DNA of 64,000 nucleotides, taken from the NCBI GenBank assembly GCA_015680685.1, contig MNCI01030945.1, positions 1-64,000 of the forward strand, in the 5' to 3' direction. Each line of letters starts with the position of its first letter. Position 1 is the stretch's first letter. A program made the position numbers and the translations under genes. This DNA comes from Gnetum montanum. Lineage: Eukaryota; Streptophyta; Gnetopsida; Gnetales; Gnetaceae. This document shows, one piece after another, positions 45,012 through 55,673 of the stretch. A model generated the notes under the pieces. It saw only the letters and a program-made list of their open reading frames with translations. It did not search any database and was not told the DNA's origin.

Positions 45012-45891
45012 GAAGTGGAGTAATCCAACACCCAACCATACAAGTAACAGATGTTTACATGCAAGAAAATCATAATCTATGGACAAAAAAATGTTAATAT
45101 GCTAGTAATTGGTTTAATTTCATGATCATCATCTTTCCACATTGAACTAGTGAAATCTGGCTGTATGGTTTAGCTCTCCGTGAGGTATGAGATAAGGGAT
45201 GTTGTTTGGCCCATTTGGCTCCTAGCATACATGATGAATATAAAGGCGAATTCTAAACTAAGTAAAATGAATAATGAATCTAGTCTATCCTAGTGTAATA
45301 AGTATCAATTCCTAATCTTCTGGACACACCTTGCACTTCATGTAACTACCACTGAAATACCAAGTGTACTGCTACTGGACGTACCAAGTGATAGCACTAC
45401 TGGGTTACCAAGCAATTACACTTAAGTGCTCAAGATTAGTTGTACTCATTCCACTTAATATGAACATGTAAAAGTAAAGTTCTTTAGAAAAGTAAATCAT
45501 TGGCTAGGAAATAGTAAGAAAATTACTTTAAGTGTAAATAGTAAATCTAGGTGAATGCTAAAATAGTGGAAAATAGCTTGATCTTTATTTCTAGTCACAC
45601 TTATGCCCAAGTATAAAATGCTCAAATAAAGATGTCATTCACTAGTTCACACTACACTATGGGCATTCACACTTCTAGTTGCTAAGTCTAAATTCACAGA
45701 AAAAAACTAAAAGAGTTTTGGTAATGATAGATGAAATTGTATGTTAGATCATGTGCCTAAGTGTTGTATTCATAGGCAGGCATGTGTCCTGCCATATTGG
45801 ATATTTGATGTCAAAGCTTGTGCTCCAATATCAGTAGCACCTCTAATATTGAATACCTAATATTGTAGCTGATAAAAAATTCATCTCATCA
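45012..45891 (-). repeat. Family A 3' LTR
   Basis: The right end at 45891 is clear (reverse strand TGATGAGATGAA after CATGGGGGTA). The left end near 45012 is inferred from the block 'cccaaccatacaagtaac', which lies next to the terminus in other copies. Confidence 0.7.
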
Positions 45892-45902
45892 TACCCCCAT
45901 GA
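45892..45902 (-). promoter_or_regulatory. Polypurine tract
   Basis: Reverse strand CATGGGGGTA immediately before the LTR TG, identical to that at 55664. Bases 45903-46138 are 3' non-coding; homology with the next copy ends near 45995. Confidence 0.7.
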
Positions 45903-46138
45903 CTAATTGAAAATTTGTCCTTGAGTTAAAACAAAAATGAGGATAAAGTTCCTTACAAAATTGGGAGGTAGATTTACATGACTAATTACCTATATACATG
46001 ACTCTTGAATGTTATAGTGGTGTTTTACAAAAAAAAAAAATTTAACATAAGACATGACATGATAATTTTGAAACAAAATAAACAAAAATTGAATGGAGCA
46101 CAATGTATCTTATGTAGTGCCTAGTGGTGGCGGCTCCT

Positions 46139-48120
46139 CTATTGGTTACCTATTAAGTAATGCCTAAAGTTTCTCTTCCCCTGTTCTAGGGTCATGCACC
46201 ATTCATGCTTATTGTGTGATGTGTGATGGAGCTGGTACATTCCACAGACAAGGAAACTATGAAAACATCTGATTGGCTTTGACATACCATGCTGCAAACT
46301 AACTTCTCTCTTCCTTGAATGCCCTAGCCTTAGCTTGTAACTCATGATAATCAAACAATCTTTGGTAAGGTTCACTGCAATGTCTTTCTATCCTTCATAG
46401 CCAACCTTAACTAATTTTTGTTCATAGTTTGTCACATGAAGTTTCTATAGAGCATCTTTCCAATTAGCAAACTCTTTTTCATACAATGCATACATGGATA
46501 CTACTTGCTATTCTAATTTAGTTTTGGGCCTACCTGCTATTAACATGGCTAGGTTAGTATAGCAAAGGTTAGCTAACCCCATGTACTCTTTCAAATCCTC
46601 TATCTACAAGTCTTTATTCTTAACTTCTACCTAGTGGACATGGGTCATGCCATCCAAGATGGACTACCAATCAAAATTTTATGTTGAAATAGCTTTGATT
46701 TAGGCCTTCATCATCTAGATAACTTTCTCATTAATCTACTTATATATGCCCACTTGATCACAGAAGTGTTCTTTGAGCCTTTCATGTTTCTTTACCTTAT
46801 TTTTCCATGTGCTTATTTCAATAGTTGATTTCTAGTGGATAGCATGTACCTCCTTCATTGAGAGGATTCTTTTTTCTTAGGTGAGGCAACTTATGTCTTG
46901 GTTAACCCTCATTAGTTGTTCTCTTAATTGATGGATGCTTTCATTCAGAATGTTCTTCTATTTCTCCATGGTGGTCAATTACATATTATCTGTAGTGGGT
47001 TTCTTGTTCTCTTCTCGTGCTACTGTGAGTGAGTTAGAATGTATATACGTTTGGGCTTTAGCTACTGAGGTATTTTACATTGCTTTCTTCTTTTTATTTT
47101 CCATCTGCTTGTTCTACTCAATCAAGTAATTCATCTGTTTTATTCTGAATTGCTCTAGTTGGTTAGGCGCAATGAATTGAGTGGGATCTCTACATTCAAC
47201 TCTCAGGGTTGTGAGCTCTTCCTATAATATGATTTTATTCTCTACATACTCTACGCTAGTCTCTACCATGACCAACTTACCCTTAGTTACAATAAGTTCA
47301 GACTATACTACAGTGACATTACTTGGGATGGAAAAAAGAGTTATCATTACTTTCCTAGCCTCTGGTAATCATTCTGGCACATCTTCATGGTTTATAGGAG
47401 TCATTGAGGTTCCAAAAAGCATTTGAGCATTCCTAGCTCCAGTTAAATTTTCTAGTGGCACAACAAGGACATTAAAGGATTCTTTAATATGATTTGTGAT
47501 CACTTCTGCTACTCCTGCTACATCTTGGTGTTACATAATCACAACTCTAGTTTCTTCTCCAATTTCAAGCATCACTTGAAATGATGCAACATTTCTAAAA
47601 ATATATTATGACCATTAGGCCTCTCCTCCTTATTGCAATGATATCTATCCACTTGCAGGGTTTATGGAAACTATTGGTTGTATGGCACTATCAATTACTC
47701 TATAAAGGTTAGCCTCATCACATGTTCCCCAACTGATGGTCTTTGCAATCTATTGTAGATGACCTATGGGTGGCCTATAATCCTGTGGTGATGGTGAAAC
47801 TTACAATTGCTTCTATTGCTCTTGTTGCTAACCACTAGGTTCCACTTACTATTTTTGTTTAGTAGTTTGTGTGGTTTCCCTCACACTAATTTGTTCCTCA
47901 TCCTAGTCTTTCCTAGGTGGTGCTAGCTTGAGCATTCTAGCATATGAGGCATTCTAGGCCTTTTTGGGAATGTCATTAGTGTGTCCCAAGATTCCAACAC
48001 ATTTTCATAGCTTCCTAATCAGGTAAGGAAATGGAAGTGTTGGCTTTTCTACCTTCTTTTTCTCAAACTTCCTCTAGATCTCCATGAAATAGAGATCCCC
48101 TTATTCTATCCTATGTGTTA
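46139..48120 (-). pseudogene. Extra ORF of family A element, main part (coiled-coil protein of unknown function)
   Basis: One frame on the minus strand can be read for about 660 codons with some 25 stops but no obvious shift. It begins with KKVEKPTLPFPYLIRKL near 48060-48010. The middle is VITNHIKESFNVLVVPLENL and ELIVTKGKLVMVETSVEYVE. A long helical, probably coiled-coil part follows (ILNESIHQLREQLMRVNQDI, about 46890-46950). It ends with CYTNLAMLIAGRPKTKLE and a C-terminus at 46139. No gag, pol or transmembrane feature is recognised. LPFPYLI-type text occurs in extra ORFs of plant retroelements. It lies sense to the element, between pol and 3' LTR. Confidence 0.6.
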
Positions 48121-49104
48121 TGTGTATTTTTTAATTGATTTTGTAGATGATGATTCTTGGATGTTTTGGCATGTTTCAAGGATTTTTTGGACTTATTTTG
48201 ATAAGTTTAGGAGATTTCAGGTTCTATGGGGACTTGTTGGAAGGTTTCCGAAGGCTTCTAGCATTAAAACAAGCTTTTTTATTTTTGGCATCTTCAAGAT
48301 AGACGTCTTCCCAAAAAGATAGATGTCTTTTCAAAGATGTCTCCCTTGAAGTAGAGATGTCTTAAGTCCATAGAAGACATCTACCAAAAATAGTAGATGT
48401 CTCTCCTGTGAGCAGGGCTTTCACAAGAGATGTCTACATGAAACTAGAGATGACCCAAACGCATGGGGAAATTTCTAAAAACATCATTCCAATTCAGAAA
48501 ATAACCAAAGAAAGATAGAAATAGTTGAGAAGAAGGTGAGAAGAGTTAGAAAGCAACTAGAGAACCTTAAGCTGAGTTCAGGAAAGGTTTCTAGGGTTTT
48601 TACCTTTCGACTACTTATAAATATTAATGTAATCCACCATTGTATGTGTTGTAGTGCCATAGTGCCAAGTGCAGTAGTTCCAAGTGCAAAAGTGCCAAGG
48701 GTTGAAGTGCAAAAGCTAAAGGCCAAACATCCCAATAGAGGGAAAGAGAGAGAGAGCTCTTGAGGGAAGAGAGCTTGTGCAAGGAAGTTGAGTGAGAGAT
48801 AAGGGAGAGCACTTGAGAGAGATTAGGAGAATCTCTTATAAGTGTCTTGTCTTGAGCTTGGGCTCCATTATGAGCAATTGAGGATTAAGAAAGGACAAGT
48901 GTAACCTTTAAGATTCTTGAAAGAGTTGTGAGTTGAGCTTGGCTTCTCATCTTTGATGTATTTTCTATGTATTTTAAGAATTAACTTAATATAAGGAATA
49001 TGTTCTCTATTTTATGATATTGTTCTTATTTTTTAAGCAAGATCTACTTACAAATTATGGATTGGGTCCTATTGAGGTTTATTGAGGTGCAACTTCCTAC
49101 ACCA
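48121..49104 (+). repeat. LTR-like insertion splitting the extra ORF
   Basis: The extra ORF stops matching at 48120 and resumes at 49105. The inserted 0.98 kb has a repeat-rich 5' part (GATGTCT words), a TATA box TATAAATA at 48616-48623, an AG-rich leader and an end near 'aacttcctaca'. It looks like a solo LTR in plus orientation, but I could not find a clean target duplication, so limits are approximate. Confidence 0.5.
48616..48623 (+). promoter_or_regulatory. TATA box in LTR-like insertion
   Basis: TATAAATA in 'ctacttataaatattaatg', about 490 bp before the right border. Confidence 0.5.
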
Positions 49105-49500
49105 GTTAGCTCATTGTATCCCTTATCTTCTTTGTCATATGTCCATTTTAGCCATAGTTTCTGGTTTTGGCATCTAATCTAGTGGACAAATGTGCTACCT
49201 TTTTCCCCCTCCCCCCACCCCTCCTTCATTGGGTATATTTAGAGCTTTAGCTATCACCTTGAATGAATACAAAATGGAGACTCCTTCAATGTTAACTATA
49301 GTGCCTTCTTCTTTATTATGCCAGAATTGATAAGTCTCCTCTAAAGACCATTTGCTACTGCTTCAAAGTGTGGGCCATAGCGGTGATGGTTGGAGTTGTG
49401 TCCTTACCTCTTTCAAAACAAATTCTACAAATGGGTCAAAGTTCATATCCACAATTACTATATATGATCCATTCTTAGTGTAGATGAAAACCAACCACGT
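49105..49500 (-). pseudogene. Extra ORF of family A element, N-terminal part
   Basis: Minus-strand translation gives VFIYTKNGSYIVIVDMNFDP, FVEFVLKEVRTQLQPSPLWP, then EETYQFWHNKEEGTIVNIEG and VSILYSFKVIAKALNIPNEG. The last two resemble the exon 1 domain of the antisense gene at 26931-29739. A shift near 49150 gives KWTYDKEDKGYNELTG up to the insertion. The start codon is not clear. Confidence 0.55.
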
Positions 49501-50590
49501 TCAATGACTTCACATCATCATTCTAAGACTAGTTCATCCCCTGAAACACAAGAGTGCTTCCACAAAACAACCATTGTTCCTTATTAGAGAAGAAGTAGGA
49601 AGTGAGGAATGGCCTTAGTTAGAGAGGACTAGTCCCACAACTAGTGCTTGTAGCCCATTTATTTTGTCTAAGGGGTGTGCTTTGAATTCCCATTATTTTG
49701 TTTATTTTTTAAGAATGGAAACCACCCCATGTAAAGACACATGCATTTATTTTGTCCAAGGTATGCTTTGAATTCTTATCATTTTTTTTCTAATGAGAAT
49801 CACATCATGCAATGACACACATAGTTATTTTGTCCAAGGGGTGTGCATTGAATTCTCATCTTTTTTTTTTCTAATGAGAACCACACTATGCAAGGACTTA
49901 TTCAACTTCCTTTTATTGGTTGACATGGAATGATAAGAAATCCATGAAAATACACATGCACCCAAGCAAACAGAAAGGCACAAAGAATACCAAATCCCCT
50001 TAAATCCACACCCTATTCAAACCTTTGAATCCTTCTCAATTCCAGAAACTACCAAAGTCACAAATTTATTAAAGTTGTGTTAATGAAAAAGGGATTGCAC
50101 ATTTCCAAAACAAGAAAAACCATAGAGTTTGTGGATGGGTGGATATTGTGGACTCACTACCTATTGCATCGAAAAGAAACCATGTCCTAATTATCCATAA
50201 CAAAATTCAAAGCTAGAAACTAGACACCAACAATCAAATAACAAAAAATAGTACATACCATCATTAAGAAACATATTACAATTGTACCTGACACTTATTA
50301 ATAAAAAGTCAAAAAATCACACCAAATAAAATAAAAGAAAATATAACAGAAAGTGTAAAATATTCCAAGAAATAGCAAATGTACTAATGATGCTGTAAAA
50401 AAAATTAAAAAAGGTTAATAACATGAAAAAAATATATGTAAAATAAAGAATGTGTAAAACAAAAAAAATGTGTAAAATAAAAAGGTTGAAAAATTGAAGA
50501 GCTACTTATATGATTAGCATGGGTAGCCATCTCCCCCACAACTAAGTTGAAAGGAAGAGATCTGAAATATGGAGTGTGGCTATCCATCTA
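49501..50590 (-). other. 3' non-coding DNA of the family A element
   Basis: It is collinear with 56740-57600 ('ttcaatgac.tcacatcat', 'aggggtgtgctttgaat'). No gene seen. The block 'ggtgtgctttgaattc' recurs three times (49672-49870). Confidence 0.65.
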
Positions 50591-51960
50591 ATGAGGCTCT
50601 TGTTGTATTGGCTAGCTTATGCTCATGGAAAGGTTTAATTTTTTTAGATGTTGACCAGCTATTTCTTGTTTAGGCTCTTAAGCTTGTAGATCATTATGGC
50701 CCTAGAAGGAAAAGTCTCATAAATAATGTAAGGTCCTTCCCACAATTTTTGAAACTTAGTTCATTGAGATATGTGTGTGGAGTTCCAGTAAAGAACCTTG
50801 TCTCCCAATTGAAATTTAAATTTTCTAATTTTTAGGTCATGACACTTTTTGTTGTAGGCCTTGTACAACTCATTAGATGATAGGGCTACCAATCGGTTTT
50901 CATCTAGCAAGTTGAGGTTCATTAGTCTTTCTTTTTTAGCTAGACTTAAGTCAAGGTTGAAGTCATAGGCTATTGAAAGTGTATGGAGCTTGGATTGAAT
51001 AAGAAGTATTAGTCATTTTCCATACACAAGCTCATAGGGAGAGTAGCCTATAGGAAGTTTCCATGTTAAGCAGTAGGCCCAAAGGGCATCATTGAGTTTT
51101 GGGATCTAGTCCTTCCTATACTTACTAACAGTTCTTAAAAAAATCCTTGTGATTTTCCTATTAGTAACCTAAGCTTGATCATTAGCTTAGGGATGGTAAG
51201 GTGTTGTGAGTTTATGTTCAACCCCCAAGCATTGCATGAGCTTCTGAAAAGTAGTGCCTATAAAGTGAGTTCCATTATTAGAAATTAATGCATCTGGCAT
51301 ACCAAACCTATTTATAACATTTTTTTATACAAACTGAGTAGTAGTAGAAGTTTTATAGTTAATGACAACTGCTGCTTTTTCCCATTTCATACAATAGTCA
51401 ACAACGACTATGATGTACACCTTTCCATTTGACATGGGCATGATAGAACCCATGAAATCAATGCCCCAAATGTCGAAGGATTCCAGTAGTTGAATCCATT
51501 GTTGAGATCCCTTCATTCAAGTAGCCATTTCACTATCGTGTTGGCATCATTTACAAGAGTGTATGTAATGGTGAGAATCCTTAAAAATTGTTGGCCAATA
51601 GTACCCTACCATCAAGATTTTAATGGTTGTGCATCTCCCAACATAGTGTCCTCCACAAGGACCTTCATGAGCATCTTGGAGAACGTGTAGTTGATTAGCA
51701 TCAGGGACACACCAATGAACTAAGCCATCAATGCACACCTTGTAGAGGTGTTCATTGATCTCCATGAAGTGGTTTACTTGGTGAAAAAACTATTGTTTCT
51801 TCTAGTGGTCCAACCCTTATGGCATCTCCTGAGTAAGAAGATAGGTAACAATTCCATCATACCATTTAGGCTCATTGGGCATTTTTTCAGTTATAGCCCT
51901 AGCAAAGAGGACTTCATCAGGAAACATATCAGAGAGTGGATTTTCTTCCTCTTTGTTGTT
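50591..51960 (-). pseudogene. Integrase of family A element
   Basis: The N-terminal frame 51547-51765 has LYKVCIDGLVHWCVPDANQL and HEGPCGGHYVGRCTTIKILM. The core start 51325-51516 has FDIWGIDFMGSIMPMSNGKV and IIVVVDYCMKWEKAAVV. The C-terminal half reads like the copy at 57601-58095 but with more stops. Confidence 0.8.
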
Positions 51961-53290
51961 TCATTGCAACCAAGACAAATGATCAGTGACCACATTCTCA
52001 GTGCCTTTTCAATCTACCATTGTAAAATCAAATTTCTACAAGATCACCAACCACCATATGACATAGGGGCTCACCATTGGCTTGTTCATTAAGAAGTGAA
52101 TGGCACTATGGTCCATGTGCACAAACACCTTGTATACAAGCACATAATGCCTAAACTTTTCTAGATCAAGCATGACTAACTTCAACTCTTTTTCTATGGT
52201 GGTGTAGTTTAATTATGCACCCACAATGCTTCAGCTAGTGCAAATGTAGTATGGATGTTTCTTGTCATCTAACTACATCAACACCACTCCCAAGGCCTAA
52301 TTTGATGCATCTATCATGATATTAAATGGCTTGGACTAATCAAGTGCTTGTAAAATTGGAGTTTCTACAAGTTTTTGTTTCAGCTATTGGAATGTGTTTT
52401 CACATTCCACAATCCAGACAAGGGGAGAATCGTTCTTTGTTAGCTCCACCAAAAATTTTACAATCTTAGAGAGATTATCTATGAATCATTGGTAGTAGTC
52501 AATATGTCTGACAAATGATTGAACATCTTTGACAATTTCTGTTTGGTAGGTTATTGCTTGGATGATCCTTATTTTTTCAAGGTCTACCTCAATTCCTACT
52601 TGTGATATTTTGTGCCCCAATACAATGCCCTCCTAGACCATTAAGTGAGTTTTTTGCTAATTGAGATGTAAGTTGGTTTCAACACATCATTTCAGTACTT
52701 GCTCAATGTGGTCTAAGGCTTGCTCAAAGGTAGCTCCATAACTGGAGAAGTCATCTATGAAGACTTCCACACCACTACTAATCTACTATTGAAAATTTCT
52801 CATGACCAAGCATTGGAATGTAGCAAGAGCATTGCATAGATCAAATGACATCTTACAATATGCAAAAGCTCCCTAGGGACTCATGAATGTTATCTTTGCT
52901 TGGTCTTCTAGTGCAATTTGAATTTAGTTCTAGCCACTATAACGATCTAAGAAACTATAGTAACAATGCCCAAATATCATGTCAAGCACCTGGTCAACAA
53001 ATGGCAATGGAAAATGATGTTTGAATGTTGCAATATTTAGTAACCAAAAATCAATGTAGACCTGTCACTTACCACCTTTACGAGTAGAGTAATCCACTCA
53101 CTATCCACAGTGGGATAAATGAACCCCTTCTTGAGGAGTTGTTTGATTTCCTCCTTGACAATCTGCTTTAGTTTGGGATTCAATCATCTTTGTGGAAATC
53201 TTTTTAGCTTCATGGTCAGATTAGTGTAGATGTGATGCTAGCATATCCTAGGATCAATCCCTGTGAGTTTAGGATATGACCAAGCAAAAG
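51961..53290 (-). pseudogene. RT and RNase H of family A element
   Basis: The same blocks as the sister copies, in several frames: catalytic VFIDDFSSYG near 52745-52775, the equivalent of GYSGYNQIQIALED near 52905-52945, and KQIVKEEIKQLLKKGFIYP-like text near 53110-53170. Confidence 0.75.
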
Positions 53291-54360
53291 CTACTAACCA
53301 TTTTTAACTACCTTTAATAGCATCTTTTTCTGCTCTTCATTGATTATGACCAAGTTCCCATTTTTTAAAAACACATATACCCTTCTAGTCAGTAGCATTT
53401 TCAATTTGAGGGGCTCTTGTTTAAAATGTTTAGGAACTTTGAACTCTCCCCAGTGAGTATCATCATTTTTATCATCAAAGAGTTGGTGATGAACTTGCTC
53501 TAGTTCATCCATTCTCATGGCATATGCACATGTCACGCTCTCAATTGGTTCCATGCAAAGTGTGCTGCTTTCAGAATCAACGATCAACCATTGGGTGCCC
53601 TCTGGTTTTGTGGCTGTTGTGTATAGACACCTTTAAATTTTTTCTTCTGGCACACACTGCTTGCATGCAGAGATAGATGCTTACTTTACAATCCAAAGTT
53701 TCTACACACAACTTATTATTGTCCACAATGCATGGAACTCTCTTCTTCTTGATCTTTCCAAATTCATTTTCTTTGGATATCTCCAAGAAAAGATCTTTAA
53801 TGCCAATTCTTGCATCAATGGTGCTCAACCATGCCCTTCCCATAATGATTGGAAAATCCCCTTTGTAGTTCTCCACTTTGATCACCAGGAAATCAATAGG
53901 AGTAGACCACCCACGAATAGTGGTCACAATGTCTTCCACCAATTAAAATGGAAAATGATAAACAAGTCTACCAATTCTAATCTAATGTTGTTATTCTTGA
54001 GAGGAGGCAGGTTTCATGTGATGTACATCTCATGAGAAATTAAATTGACACCAGAACCTAAATCAAGAAGAGCCTTGCACGGTTCATTCCCAACAATCTA
54101 CAAATAAATTAGAGGACTTTCGTAATCAGCTAATCTCCTAGGAAGGTATTCAACATGGATCCAATCAAATACAGTATGAGTAAGTATGATAGTATGGATC
54201 CTAGGCAAATTTTGATTTGAAGGGGACTTGAAGATGTGTGATACAGAGGAAGATGCAAGAGTAGGGTTTATCAACTGCGGGTGTATGTGAGGGCTTAGGT
54301 GGACTGTAAGGTCGAAGGAAAGGTGTTTTATTTGATCGAGTGTTCAATCCATCCAATTGA
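53291..54360 (-). pseudogene. Protease and linker of family A element
   Basis: The frame 53577-53942 has MVEDIVTTIRGWSTPIDFLV and IIMGRAWLSTIDARIGIKDL. The active-site loop near 54045-54075 reads LLDLGSGVNLI, so D-T-G is D-L-G here. Confidence 0.8.
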
Positions 54361-54842
54361 TTAACTAGTGGTAAGATAACAACCCTTGTAGCATTGCGTC
54401 GTTGAGGTTAAGCTGGTAGTTCACCTTGGGTAGGTGGAGCAGGTGGTAGCTATGCAGGTGAAGGAGGAGCATGTGCAAGGATAGGAAGAGGATAAGGGTA
54501 AGAGGTGGTATCCCTTCTTTCATGTAGAAAATTTGTTTAGTAATAATATAAAAGGTGGTAGTGAGGCTGGAAAGTAGATATGTGACTAGAGGAGTCATGT
54601 GTAGATAATGGTTGCTGAACATAGTAACCATATGGATCAAGCTACAAGTAAGGATATTGCTACCTTGGTGGTGCTAATGCCCATGATTGTGGTTGTTGCC
54701 ACTACTAGTACTACTCATATGGTTGCAGTGGAGCTCCACTTCAATAATATTATTGTTGTTAATGGAACTACCTAAAATTACATTGCGGATAAGGTAATCT
54801 TCTAGATGTTTGCCTTTGTGTAAGTCATGGATTTAATGCATA
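54361..54842 (-). pseudogene. gag C-terminal tail, truncated
   Basis: The Pro/Tyr/His-rich tail before protease is present, but upstream gag stops at 54842, exactly where the LTR of the neighbouring element begins. Confidence 0.7.
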
Positions 54843-55663
54843 TGATGAGCAGTGAGATACCCCTATGCTCAACCATATGAATACAAGTGTTTCACGCACA
54901 ATCCAGTTGAATTCCAAGGACTAAGTGCCTATGTGCATTATGGAATGATAACGGGTTAATTAATTTTTGTCTTCCCAGACTTACTTGTATGTCACGATTG
55001 TATGGTTAAGTAAGCTTGAGGTATATGATTTTTATGGTTTTTATGTGTTTTATATCCTATGCTAATAAGGAGGGGAGAGAGAAGTAACTAAGTAACTAAT
55101 CTAATTTAACTATTCATTACCTAAGTTCTAAGTGCTCCTAACACCAATATCCATTCCTACTTTCCGTACACATCCTCAACCAGTGCAACGCTACTGGGAT
55201 TACCAAACGCTAATCATTACTGGGTTACTAAGTGCTACACGCATGCTCAAAGCAGTTGTATTGAGTGTAATTAACTAAGAGAGTTGTCGGGTAAGAGAAA
55301 TTATTAATTAACAACAAAATAATTAAATAATAATTAACACTAACTAATCTATTCTGTATGCTACAAGGTTTATCATAAAGTTCTTCTTTATTGCCATACA
55401 CAAAGTGTGCTCAGGTACATAATTCTTAAATAAAGATTTGTTGACTCTATGACTCCTACTGTGGGCACACAAAAATAATTCTAAATCTGGAGGGAGAAAA
55501 TGGCAAGAGTTTGGATAAGGGACTAATTCTTAACTGTTGAAACCAAAGGTGCCGCCTCTTATTTATAGATAATGAGACAGGCTGCGATATCGGGTATCTG
55601 ATATCACATGGTCGATCCAATATCGCGGATGCAATATCATGGACATGATATCACGCTTTATCA
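54843..55663 (-). repeat. Family A 3' LTR (821 bp)
   Basis: Reverse strand TGATAAAGC at 55663 to CTCATCA at 54843, preceded by the polypurine tract. Blocks match 34650-35513 along most of the length except in U3. Confidence 0.85.
55561..55568 (-). promoter_or_regulatory. LTR TATA box
   Basis: Reverse strand CTATAAAT about 95 bp inside the LTR. Confidence 0.55.
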
Positions 55664-55673
55664 TACCCCCATG
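55664..55673 (-). promoter_or_regulatory. Polypurine tract
   Basis: Reverse strand CATGGGGGTA abutting LTR TGATAAAG. Confidence 0.75.

Larger units (their letters stand above)
45012..54842 (-). mobile_element. Family A element with an extra ORF before the 3' LTR
   Basis: Minus-strand order from the right: gag C-terminus (broken at 54842), protease, RT, RNase H, integrase, 3' non-coding DNA, an extra long ORF (49500-46139) split by an LTR-like insertion, polypurine tract and 3' LTR. The region 45995-49490 replaces about 1 kb (55740-56735) found at the same place in the next copy. Confidence 0.75.

Noticed and set aside
46935-47426. Plus-strand ORFs at 46935-47129 and 47181-47426
   Set aside because: They lie over the minus-strand coiled-coil frame, which reads continuously on both sides.
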